A stretch of 9,074 nucleotides of DNA from a bacterium (lineage in GTDB: Bacteria > Krumholzibacteriota > Krumholzibacteriia > LZORAL124-64-63), in contig JABIBH010000159.1 of assembly GCA_018652925.1 (NCBI GenBank), forward strand, positions 1 to 9,074. Direction: 5' to 3'. The position numbers were made by a program, and so were the translations under genes. Each line of letters starts with the position of its first letter. The stretch's first letter is position 1. The notes under the pieces were generated by a model. That model saw nothing but the letters and a program-made list of their open reading frames with translations. It made no database searches and was not told where the DNA came from. Below, piece by piece: positions 1 through 6,444 of the stretch.

Positions 1-315
1 AACTCCGTGTCTATCGCGGTCTTCCTCAATTTCTTTGGAAAGCATTATCAGTCCGGCACAGGTTCCCAGGATTGGCCCGGTGAAATTTACCAGTGGGTCG
101 CGCATGCCGATTATATCAATCAACCTGGTCATCGTTGTAGATTCTCCACCAGGAATTATCAAACCACCAACTTCTGCCAGCTCAGAAACACGGCGCACAC
201 AAACAGCAGAAAGGCCCCGATCTCCCAGAGCCTTTTCATGCAATTCAAAATCGCCTTGCAGTGCCAAAATACCAATGGTCTCAACACCAGCAAACAGATC
301 CCGATATATATCCAC
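1..315 (-). CDS. pdxT: PdxT, glutaminase subunit of PLP synthase (3' end beyond the window)
   Basis: Class I glutamine amidotransferase subunit that releases ammonia from glutamine and passes it to PdxS for pyridoxal 5'-phosphate synthesis in the cytoplasm. Only the first 105 codons are present; the frame runs open off the left edge. Visible family marks are ILALQGDFELH near residue 15, IPGGEST near residue 55 (glutamine/oxyanion region) and GTCAGLIML near residue 87, whose Cys is the catalytic nucleophile. The His-Glu pair that completes the triad would lie outside the window. I chose the GTG at 313-315: an upstream in-frame TGA rules out a long extension, and AGGGG (322-326) sits six bases away. 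The G of this GTG is the last base of the pdxS TAG stop, so the two are translationally coupled. This start gives about ten more N-terminal residues than typical PdxT, which usually begins just before the ALQGDF motif. Confidence 0.93.
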   Translation of the reverse strand, partial: MDIYRDLFAGVETIGILALQGDFELHEKALGDRGLSAVCVRRVSELAEVGGLIIPGGESTTMTRLIDIIGMRDPLVNFTGPILGTCAGLIMLSKEIEEDRDRHGV

Positions 316-1220
316 TACCAGCCCCTGCTTGACATTTTCTCAGAATCAGGCAGGCCGGCAACATCGATGCCGTCCATTGCATCACCAAGATCCATTGAGA
401 TTTCCAGCAATTTTTTAGGGTCATCATAGTAAGTTACTGCTTGAACAATTGCCTCAGCTCGTGGCTTTGGATCATTGCTCTTGAAGATTCCACTACCCAC
501 AAAAACTGTCTCCGCACCAAGTTGCATCATCAACGATGCATCGGCAGGAGTTGCAATTCCACCAGCAGCAAAATTTGGAACAGGCAACTTGCCCAATTTT
601 GCAGTTTCCAGAACAAGGTGATATGGAGCACCCATATTCTTTGCTTCTGCCATTAGTTCATCTTCACGCAAAACAGTCAATTTGCGAATATCTTCCTGAA
701 CCTGACGCATGTGGCGCACAGCTTCAACAATGTTTCCAGATCCGGCTTCACCTTTGGTACGAATCATTGCCGCACCTTCGCCAATGCGTCTGAGTGCTTC
801 ACCAAGGTTGCGACAGCCACAAACAAAAGGAACATTGAAGTCGTACTTATCGACATGATTTTTTTCATCTGCAGGAGTCAGGACTTCAGACTCATCAACA
901 AAATCAACACCCATTGCTTCAAGGATCTGAGCCTCGGCAAAGTGACCAATACGACACTTAGCCATCACAGGTATTGAAACTGTATTCTGGATTTCCCTTA
1001 TCATTTTAGGTTGGCTAGCTCTGGCAATGCCACCGTCTGCACGAATATCCGCAGGTATACGTTCCAATGCCATTACAGCAACTGCCCCTGCTTCTTCAGC
1101 AACTTTTGCCTGCTCAGCGTTGGTAACATCCATGATGCAACCACCTTTGAGCATTTCAGCAAGACCAACTTTAAGCTTCATCCGTTCCTGAATTTTCTCA
1201 TCATTCCATCTGCTAGTCAT
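315..1220 (-). CDS. pdxS: PdxS, pyridoxal 5'-phosphate synthase lyase subunit
   Basis: Synthase subunit of the DXP-independent vitamin B6 route. It combines ribose 5-phosphate, glyceraldehyde 3-phosphate and PdxT-derived ammonia into PLP on a (beta/alpha)8 barrel, which in the family forms a dodecamer decorated with PdxT. The 301-residue product is near the usual 290-300. Family landmarks are continuous: GGCIMDV with Asp31; [27 protein letters not shown] with Lys88, equivalent to the Schiff-base lysine (Lys81 in Bacillus subtilis); [33 protein letters not shown] with Lys156, equivalent to the second catalytic lysine (Lys149); [13 protein letters not shown]; and FVGSGIFKS. The tail SSRGW matches the conserved C-terminal end. 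The ATG at 1220 is preceded by a consensus AGGAGG five bases upstream. The gene follows proS by 9 bases and overlaps pdxT by 1 base. Confidence 0.98.
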   Translation of the reverse strand: MTSRWNDEKIQERMKLKVGLAEMLKGGCIMDVTNAEQAKVAEEAGAVAVMALERIPADIRADGGIARASQPKMIREIQNTVSIPVMAKCRIGHFAEAQILEAMGVDFVDESEVLTPADEKNHVDKYDFNVPFVCGCRNLGEALRRIGEGAAMIRTKGEAGSGNIVEAVRHMRQVQEDIRKLTVLREDELMAEAKNMGAPYHLVLETAKLGKLPVPNFAAGGIATPADASLMMQLGAETVFVGSGIFKSNDPKPRAEAIVQAVTYYDDPKKLLEISMDLGDAMDGIDVAGLPDSEKMSSRGW

Positions 1221-1225
1221 AACAG

Positions 1226-1231
1226 CCTCCT
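1226..1231 (-). promoter_or_regulatory. Ribosome binding site of pdxS, overlapping the proS stop
   Basis: On the minus strand a perfect AGGAGG lies five bases before the pdxS ATG. Its first two bases (1230-1231) are also part of the proS TAG stop (1230-1232). This fixes the pdxS start. It also means ribosomes finishing proS end on top of the pdxS initiation site, as expected for coupled translation of co-transcribed genes. Confidence 0.85.
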
Positions 1232-2708
1232 AATATGCCTGCGCGAAAAGAACACGCTTTTTACTTGGTTTACCGCAACGAATACAACTGCCCTCTTCAT
1301 CTTCTGAATGCAGTGGTATATTACGAATTGTTACTTTTGTCTCATCTTGAATTGATTCTTCACATTCAGTCTCACCACAATGGTGGCAATAACTGAAGCC
1401 ACCTTCTGCTTTGTAAAGAGTTGTGAATTCTTCCCATGTTTCCAATATATGAGTGTTTTCTTCACGACGCTTGAGCGCAGTTTCAAATAACTCTCTCTGT
1501 ATTCTTTCCAATGTCTCTCCGACAGTCTCAGCAAGACCATCAAGAGAAACTGTAGTTTTATTACAATCGTGTCTGGTAGCCATAACAGTTTCGTTATTAC
1601 CTACATCACGCGGACCAAGTTCTAGTCTGATTGGAATACCTTTGCGCTCCCACTCACCAAACTTCCATCCTGGACGCATTTTATCACGATCATCAATATG
1701 TACAAAGCCGGCAACTGGTTTCAGCTGTTCTGCAATTTCCTTTGCCTTGCCCAATACCAGTTCTTTTTCTTCGTCACTACGATAGATTGGCACTATAACA
1801 ACTTTGCGTTGTGCAACTTTTGGAGGAAGCACAAGACCCTTGTCATCACTGTGGCACATTATCAATGCACCAATAAGCCTGGTTGAAACGCCCCAGCTTG
1901 TAGCCCAAACATATTCCTGAGTTTCTTCTGCAGTCTGAAATTTTACATCAAATGCTTTTGCAAAGTTCTGTCCAAGATCGTGACTTGTTCCAGCTTGCAG
2001 TGCTTTATTATCCTGCATCATTGCTTCAATACTGAATGTCTCAACTGCACCTGCAAATCGTTCACGAGGTGTTTTAGGACCAGTAATAACAGGCATAGCT
2101 AAAAACTCTTCAGCAAACCATCTGTAAACTTCCAGCATCTGTAAGGTTTCATCACGAGCTTCTTCAGCAGTTGCGTGAGCTGTGTGCCCCTCCTGCCAAA
2201 GGAATTCAGAAGTACGGAGGAAAAGTCTGGTTCGCATTTCCCATCGCATAACATTTGCCCACTGATTAATCAGCAACGGCAAATCGCGATAACTCATAAT
2301 CCACTTGCTAAATTGATCCCAGATAATTGTTTCACTGGTAGGTCTGATTATCAGCTCTTCTTCCAGTTTTGAATCAGGATCTGGCTCAACAGAAGCTTTT
2401 CCGTCTTTGATTGTACTTTTCAGTCGAGTATGAGTAACAATAGCACACTCTTTTGCAAAGCCTTCCACATGCTGTGCTTCCTTGGCTAAAAAGCTTTTAG
2501 GAATCAGCAACGGAAAATAGGCATTCACATGTCCAAGTTCCTTGAATTTATCATCCAGTATTCTCTGGATACTTTCCCAGATAGCAAAACCTGTTGGGCG
2601 GATAACCATCGACCCACGAACAGGACTATTTTCTGCAAGTTCAGCAGCCTGGATTACATCCAGATACCACCTGGAATGGTCTTCACTGCGTTTTGTAATA
2701 TCAGCCAT
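1230..2708 (-). CDS. proS: Prolyl-tRNA synthetase, short type 3 (zinc-tail) form
   Basis: Class II aminoacyl-tRNA synthetase that charges tRNA-Pro. At 492 residues it lacks the editing insertion of the roughly 570-residue E. coli type and matches the archaeal/eukaryote-like form found in some bacteria. Class II motifs are visible: motif 1 around residues 38-70 ([10 protein letters not shown] ... LLIP), motif 2 around 122-178 ([38 protein letters not shown]) and motif 3 around 272-296 ([20 protein letters not shown]). Residues 300-400 form the anticodon-binding domain. The C-terminal domain carries CHHC at 441-444, C449 and CIRC at 475-478, the family's zinc-binding pattern, and ends in Tyr492, as is common in this type. 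The ATG at 2708 has AAGGA four bases upstream. It sits 66 bases after the beta-barrel gene and 9 bases before pdxS. Confidence 0.97.
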   Translation of the reverse strand: MADITKRSEDHSRWYLDVIQAAELAENSPVRGSMVIRPTGFAIWESIQRILDDKFKELGHVNAYFPLLIPKSFLAKEAQHVEGFAKECAIVTHTRLKSTIKDGKASVEPDPDSKLEEELIIRPTSETIIWDQFSKWIMSYRDLPLLINQWANVMRWEMRTRLFLRTSEFLWQEGHTAHATAEEARDETLQMLEVYRWFAEEFLAMPVITGPKTPRERFAGAVETFSIEAMMQDNKALQAGTSHDLGQNFAKAFDVKFQTAEETQEYVWATSWGVSTRLIGALIMCHSDDKGLVLPPKVAQRKVVIVPIYRSDEEKELVLGKAKEIAEQLKPVAGFVHIDDRDKMRPGWKFGEWERKGIPIRLELGPRDVGNNETVMATRHDCNKTTVSLDGLAETVGETLERIQRELFETALKRREENTHILETWEEFTTLYKAEGGFSYCHHCGETECEESIQDETKVTIRNIPLHSEDEEGSCIRCGKPSKKRVLFAQAY

Positions 2709-2720
2709 GATTTCCTTTCG

Positions 2721-2741
2721 GGCACAAAATCACTTTGTGGC
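2721..2741 (-). repeat. Small inverted repeat in the proS leader
   Basis: CACAAA and TTTGTG flank a five-base loop in the 66-base gap before proS, giving a six-pair stem with one mismatch and a closing G-C outside it. No T-run follows on the minus strand, so it does not look like an intrinsic terminator. It could be a weak leader hairpin or a protein site, or chance in AT-rich DNA. Confidence 0.3.
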
Positions 2742-2770
2742 AAGATAGCACTTCATTTTAATTTGGGAAA
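2742..2770 (-). promoter_or_regulatory. Possible weak sigma-70 promoter for proS-pdxST
   Basis: On the minus strand an extended -10 like element, TGC followed by TATCTT (2742-2750), lies 17 bases after TTTCCC (2765-2770), a poor -35. The spacing and the TGn extension favour it; the weak -35 does not. It would start a short leader of about 25 bases before proS and would let the housekeeping genes be expressed without the sigma-54 promoter further upstream. Confidence 0.22.
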
Positions 2771-2774
2771 GTGT

Positions 2775-3998
2775 CTAAAAGTGGTAAACCAACTGAAATG
2801 ACCCAAAACCCAGACTTTGGTCATCAATTTCGTTACTATGATTCTCAGGTATGTAGTTAGTCATCACATCAAGCGATAAATTTTGGGATAGATAAAGAGT
2901 AGACATTATCCAGATTTCGTAATAATTGAAATCGCTGTATAGATCTTCGACTTCATAAACTCTCCTGCCAATTTCAAGACTTCCGGAAACAGTCAGTTTA
3001 TCTCCAAAATAATCAACACCAGCTTTGGCTCCGGATTGCTTGTAACTTTCCTGCGACAACTCACTTGTTACAAGAAACTCCGATGCAATTCCTGCTCGAA
3101 ATTGCGGCCCATCGAACCGGGAGTTCTTTAAATACAGATCTGTACCGGTTCTAAATTGATTATTCCAGACTGATGTCTCTTCATCGTAAATCCAGATATC
3201 GTTGTCGAGCTCAAGACAAACTTTATACTCATCAACCAACAGTGCGGTTTCAAAGCTGTTCCATGAATTCCAGGAGGATGGCTTTATGTTGGAATTGCTT
3301 ATCCATCGACGTTCGCCTCTGGAGTAAAATCTGACTGTGGAACCAAATAAAGCTCCATTGTCGTATACAGTTTCCCAGCCCAGAGTAGTTCTGTTGACTT
3401 CAGAACTGTCCGGATATGATCTGCCTCCAACGATAACACCAAACCGTTTCATGCTTTCAAGGATATCTCCTTTTTGAACATACAAACCGGCATCAAAATC
3501 AGCATACGATTGTTCCAGAGTAGAAGAGTTTGCATAATCCGCTCTTCTATAATTACCACGCAGTTGGAAATCTTTCACAAGCTTTTGATAACCCTTGAAT
3601 TCAAAATTACTATAGTCGCTGCTCAGATTGTAACTGGAATCTTCGCGATACTTTGTGCCAGTCCACCTGCAATGGATGCGAGACACTGTTTTTGTAGAAT
3701 CTGGTTTGAACCTCCAACCAGCTTCCAGTTCAGTCCGATATGTTTCAGTACCGACTGTAAAGACCGGCTTTACTCTGAAGTTATGTCTCTGTCTGCCTTT
3801 AGTTTTACCTAATAATGTGATTTTGAATTCATTCTCGCTGATCGTCTCTGTTGTATCGGTATCAGCCAGTGGATAGGTCTGGGTGTAGGAGTCATAACCT
3901 GCTGAAATTATTCGATTCCAGGCAAAACCTGTAGCGTCCCCTCCAAAAACAGAAGAAACGCTACAAAAAATTATCAGAATAATTAAACCGGTTTTCAC
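2775..3998 (-). CDS. Probable outer-membrane beta-barrel protein of unknown family
   Basis: I do not recognise the family. The 407-residue product starts with a clear Sec signal peptide: Lys2, then a hydrophobic core LIILIIFCSVSSVFG, with likely cleavage near residues 19-20. The rest is rich in Tyr, Ser, Thr, Asn and Asp and is made of short stretches with alternating polar and hydrophobic residues, for example FRAGIASEFLVTS, KAGVDYFGDKLTVSGSLEIG and FGSFQLVYHF. It ends in Phe407 with aromatic or hydrophobic residues at every second position (F-x-L-x-Y-x-F), the outer-membrane beta-signal read by the BAM machinery. The start is GTG at 3998; GTGA overlaps the upstream TGA by four bases and only a weak AGG precedes it, so translation probably depends on the upstream helical-repeat gene. 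No catalytic motif is visible. A porin-like, assembly or structural role is possible. Barrel placement is inference from composition, signal peptide and C-terminus. Confidence 0.75.
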   Translation of the reverse strand: MKTGLIILIIFCSVSSVFGGDATGFAWNRIISAGYDSYTQTYPLADTDTTETISENEFKITLLGKTKGRQRHNFRVKPVFTVGTETYRTELEAGWRFKPDSTKTVSRIHCRWTGTKYREDSSYNLSSDYSNFEFKGYQKLVKDFQLRGNYRRADYANSSTLEQSYADFDAGLYVQKGDILESMKRFGVIVGGRSYPDSSEVNRTTLGWETVYDNGALFGSTVRFYSRGERRWISNSNIKPSSWNSWNSFETALLVDEYKVCLELDNDIWIYDEETSVWNNQFRTGTDLYLKNSRFDGPQFRAGIASEFLVTSELSQESYKQSGAKAGVDYFGDKLTVSGSLEIGRRVYEVEDLYSDFNYYEIWIMSTLYLSQNLSLDVMTNYIPENHSNEIDDQSLGFGSFQLVYHF

Positions 3999-5020
3999 CT
4001 GGAGTTATCACCTGCTCGGGTAAGTAGGTTGAGGGCTGTTCTTATTTTGCGCAACGCAACATCAATCTTGTCATCTTTCAATGCCAGGCTGGCTTCATTG
4101 CGGGTTTTTACAGCCTTTTCAATAAGTTCATTGGACGAATCCATGTCCAGCTCAGACAGTCGCTGGTCAAATCGTTCAATCTGCCTTGTAACATTTTCAG
4201 AATTTGGATTTCCACCAACCTGACGCAGTACTCGTCGAACCTGATTTTGTGCGTTCTTCAAAAGACGCATTGCTTTCAGTGGCTCATCATTTTCATATGC
4301 CCTGCGAGCTTTCTGTAACGACTCTTTGCTTTTCTGAAGCAATCCAAGAAGTGCACCATCAACATTTTCAGGCATATTGTTTTCTGCGCGATTGATCAAT
4401 TGGGCAGTTCTCTCAAGTTCTCGTTCCAGTCTTTCAGCACCACCATCTTCAAACAGAATTCTGGCAGCTCGCTTCAACTGAGTTTCTGCAGATTGCAGCA
4501 GATTGAAAGCTACTTCATAATGTGTTTGCTGGAATTGCTGTCTTGCCCGACGGAATAGTTGTTCAGCTTCATTGACAAACCGCAAGGCCCTTTGATTTCC
4601 GGAATCAATTGCACGCTCTTTTACGTTGTCATGAAGATTGCTTAATCTTTCAATATATCGACGAGCTCGCTCCTCGAAGGAAACGGCAGCACGAGCTATA
4701 CGCTGAGCTTGGCGAGCTCCCTCTCGTGCGCGCTGAGAAACAGTCAGTGCCATCACGGGGTGACCGCTTTCCAAAAGTGCAATTGATTGTTCGTGATTCT
4801 GCCTGGCCTGGTCAAAAACCCGACGTGCACGCTCACTGTCACTTTCAATCACCACTACAGCGACAACTTCCAACAGCTCTCTGGTTTGTTGAATATATTC
4901 CCCTACCTGTTCACTGTTCTGTGCTTGAACATTTCCGGTTGGCACAAGCGACAAAACCATCACGGCAAGCAGACCATAGAGGCAATTCTTTGTGTTAGTT
5001 GATAATGTCATGTTATTCAT
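3995..5020 (-). CDS. Exported helical-repeat protein, four ~70-80-residue repeats, function unknown
   Basis: I do not recognise a named family. The 341-residue product has a signal peptide (Lys11; hydrophobic core around residues 14-27; AXA-type site VQA before Gln34), so it probably enters the periplasm. The mature part is almost all predicted amphipathic helix, very rich in Ala, Arg, Glu, Gln and Leu. It contains four similar units at about 45-112, 122-191, 202-269 and 280-337. Each has an opening helix, a helix with Ala every few residues, a short polar turn, then a helix fitting A-h-x-x-h-x-x-A with a basic end. The anchor alanines at 91, 171, 250 and 322 are 80, 79 and 72 residues apart. 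ATG at 5020 has AGGAG six bases upstream (5027-5031). A sigma-54 promoter match lies 41-57 bases before the start. It overlaps the beta-barrel gene by four bases, suggesting a shared envelope function, perhaps as a scaffold or adaptor. Confidence 0.85.
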   Translation of the reverse strand: MNNMTLSTNTKNCLYGLLAVMVLSLVPTGNVQAQNSEQVGEYIQQTRELLEVVAVVVIESDSERARRVFDQARQNHEQSIALLESGHPVMALTVSQRAREGARQAQRIARAAVSFEERARRYIERLSNLHDNVKERAIDSGNQRALRFVNEAEQLFRRARQQFQQTHYEVAFNLLQSAETQLKRAARILFEDGGAERLERELERTAQLINRAENNMPENVDGALLGLLQKSKESLQKARRAYENDEPLKAMRLLKNAQNQVRRVLRQVGGNPNSENVTRQIERFDQRLSELDMDSSNELIEKAVKTRNEASLALKDDKIDVALRKIRTALNLLTRAGDNSR

Positions 5021-5026
5021 AATCCG

Positions 5027-5031
5027 CTCCT
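5027..5031 (-). promoter_or_regulatory. Ribosome binding site of the helical-repeat gene
   Basis: AGGAG on the minus strand, six bases before the ATG at 5020. It decides between this start and the in-frame ATG three codons later, which has no comparable site. Confidence 0.75.
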
Positions 5032-5033
5032 GG

Positions 5034-5053
5034 TTGTAAACAATTTGTTACAA
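5034..5053 (-). repeat. Near-palindrome across the predicted start of transcription
   Basis: TTGTAA and TTTACAA flank an AT-rich centre in this 20-base stretch, which is an imperfect inverted repeat. It covers the position about 12 bases after the -12 GC of the sigma-54 promoter, where transcription should begin, and lies in the 5' leader of the helical-repeat gene. It could be a repressor site, or simply easily melted start-site DNA. Confidence 0.35.
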
Positions 5054-5060
5054 TCGCTTA

Positions 5061-5077
5061 TGCATTTGTTGTGCCAA
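5061..5077 (-). promoter_or_regulatory. Sigma-54 (-24/-12) promoter driving the envelope genes
   Basis: The minus strand reads TTGGCACAACAAATGCA. Compared with the consensus TTGGCACGNNNNTTGCW, the -24 half is intact apart from the last G, and the -12 half has ATGC for TTGC. The invariant GG and GC doublets are present and exactly ten bases separate them, the rigid spacing this sigma factor requires. Transcription would begin near 5050, giving a leader of about 30 bases with a good ribosome site. The gene immediately upstream encodes an activator with the sigma-54-contact GAFTGA loop, which strongly supports the call. The other TGGCAC occurrences I checked on this strand lie inside genes and lack a GC at the right distance. 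Confidence 0.8.
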
Positions 5078-5117
5078 TGCTATCTGCCTGCCCTGCAACA
5101 TATTACCAGCTGGTCGA

Positions 5118-5133
5118 TGTACCTCAAGGGACA
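5118..5133 (-). promoter_or_regulatory. Candidate upstream activator site for the NtrC-type regulator
   Basis: A 16-base split palindrome of the form TGT-n-CCT-nn-AGG-n-ACA, with 12 of 16 positions symmetric. It ends one base past the regulator's stop codon and centres about 75 bases upstream of the predicted transcription start, within the usual range for activators of this class, whose Fis-type domains bind dyad sites as dimers. A second, shorter palindrome, ACCAGCTGGT, lies at 5105-5114. Which of these the regulator binds, if either, is inference. Confidence 0.45.
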
Positions 5134-6441
5134 CTACAGGTCTAAATCGAGCAATTTTATGCGCGAATAGAGGGTTCTCCTGGTTATTCCAAGCATTTCC
5201 GATGCTGCAGTTTTGTTGCCATTTGCCCTTTTCAGAGCTGTTATAATCAGTTTCTTTTCATTGGACTCAAGGTTTAAATTGCCAGTTTTTTCTGATGGCC
5301 CAGAGGTCCTGATATCCAACAACACATCCTTATCTTCAACACTGCCCGATGCCAAAATTTTAGCTCGCTCAATCACATTCCTCAGCTCACGAACGTTTCC
5401 AGGCCACCCATAACTACGCATTCTTTTCAATGCTGCAGCTGGTAGTTTTCCACCACCTAAAAAGTGGGAGCTCAACTCCTGGAGGTCATCCAGTCTGTCA
5501 CGTAAAGCTGGAACATCGACAGGAAATACTACCAATCTGTAATATAAATCTTCTCTGAACAGACCCTCATCGATTGCTTCTTCCAACGGTCTGTTGGTTG
5601 CAGCAATCACCCGGACATCGACTTTCCGTTCACGGGGATCACCAACCCTGTTTATTTTCTTTTCTTCAAGAACACGCAGTAATTTTGCCTGCACGTCCAT
5701 ACCCGCTTCACCAATTTCATCCAGAAAAAGAGTGCCACCATTTGCTGCTTCAAACAGACCTTCACGGTCACTGTCAGCACCTGTAAATGCACCTTTTCTG
5801 TAACCAAACAATTCACTCTCAAGCAAAGTGCCACTAATTGCCGCACAATTCACAGCAACAAACGGTTTCTTGGCACGATTGCTGGAATCATGAACAGCAC
5901 GTGCAACAAGCTCCTTGCCGCTTCCACTCTCACCACGAATCATTACTGTTGCATCACTCGGACCAACTTTTGCAATCAGATTCAGCATCTGCTGCATCGA
6001 TTCACTGGAACCAAGCAAAGTTCGTGACCCGGAAATATGTTTTACTTCTTGCTTCAACGCATTTGTTGACCGACGCTGACTCGTAGTATCCAATGCACGA
6101 TTTACAGCATGATTTACTTCATCAAATTCCCACGGTTTTTTCAAGTATGTAAACGCACCTGTTTCCATTGCACCAACTGCAGTTTTCCAATCGGCATAAG
6201 CTGTAAGCATTATTACTGGAGTATCTGGCGAATCTTTTTTCACACCTTTAATGACTGCCATGCCGTCAACAGGTTCCATTTTCAAATCGGTAAGAACGAT
6301 ATCAAATGCCTGCTCACCAAAAAGTTTCAGAGCCGATGCCCCATCATAGCAACCAGTCACAGAATGCCCTTGTCCCTCGAGACGCAGACGCAATAATTCC
6401 ACATTCCGTTTTTCATCATCGACTACAAGTATGTTTGCCAT
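5134..6441 (-). CDS. NtrC-family sigma-54-dependent response regulator
   Basis: Two-component activator that turns on sigma-54 promoters by ATP hydrolysis. Domains in order over 435 residues: receiver 1-120 with acidic Asp8/Asp9, phosphoacceptor Asp52 in LTDLKM, Thr80 and Lys102 in LKKPW; AAA+ domain about 140-365 with Walker A GESGSGKE at 170-177, the sigma-54-binding loop GAFTGA at 217-222, Walker B GGTLFLDE at 235-242, sensor I VIAATN near 280 and sensor II WPGNVREL at 346-353; then a linker and a Fis-type helix-turn-helix at about 395-431 (NGNKTAASEMLGITRRTLYSRI). All residues needed for an active protein appear present. ATG at 6441 has AGGA seven bases upstream and follows the kinase stop by three bases, so the two form a cognate pair. 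The sigma-54 promoter and dyad just downstream are its most likely target. The family is certain; the stimulus and target are inferred. Confidence 0.97.
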   Translation of the reverse strand: MANILVVDDEKRNVELLRLRLEGQGHSVTGCYDGASALKLFGEQAFDIVLTDLKMEPVDGMAVIKGVKKDSPDTPVIMLTAYADWKTAVGAMETGAFTYLKKPWEFDEVNHAVNRALDTTSQRRSTNALKQEVKHISGSRTLLGSSESMQQMLNLIAKVGPSDATVMIRGESGSGKELVARAVHDSSNRAKKPFVAVNCAAISGTLLESELFGYRKGAFTGADSDREGLFEAANGGTLFLDEIGEAGMDVQAKLLRVLEEKKINRVGDPRERKVDVRVIAATNRPLEEAIDEGLFREDLYYRLVVFPVDVPALRDRLDDLQELSSHFLGGGKLPAAALKRMRSYGWPGNVRELRNVIERAKILASGSVEDKDVLLDIRTSGPSEKTGNLNLESNEKKLIITALKRANGNKTAASEMLGITRRTLYSRIKLLDLDL

Positions 6442-6444
6442 TTT

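Noticed and set aside
7..429. Plus-strand open frame of 140 codons opposite pdxT and the end of pdxS
   Set aside because: It is antisense to two clearly conserved genes, and its translation resembles no protein family I know.
2721..2741. Inverted repeat before proS as an intrinsic terminator
   Set aside because: The stem is short and AT-rich and no run of T follows on the minus strand.
3640..3660. TGGCAC followed by AAAGTATCG on the minus strand, resembling a sigma-54 promoter
   Set aside because: It lies inside the barrel gene and has CG, not GC, at the -12 position. Other in-gene TGGCAC hits (near 4745, 5732, 5826 and 7621) also lack a GC ten bases after the GG.
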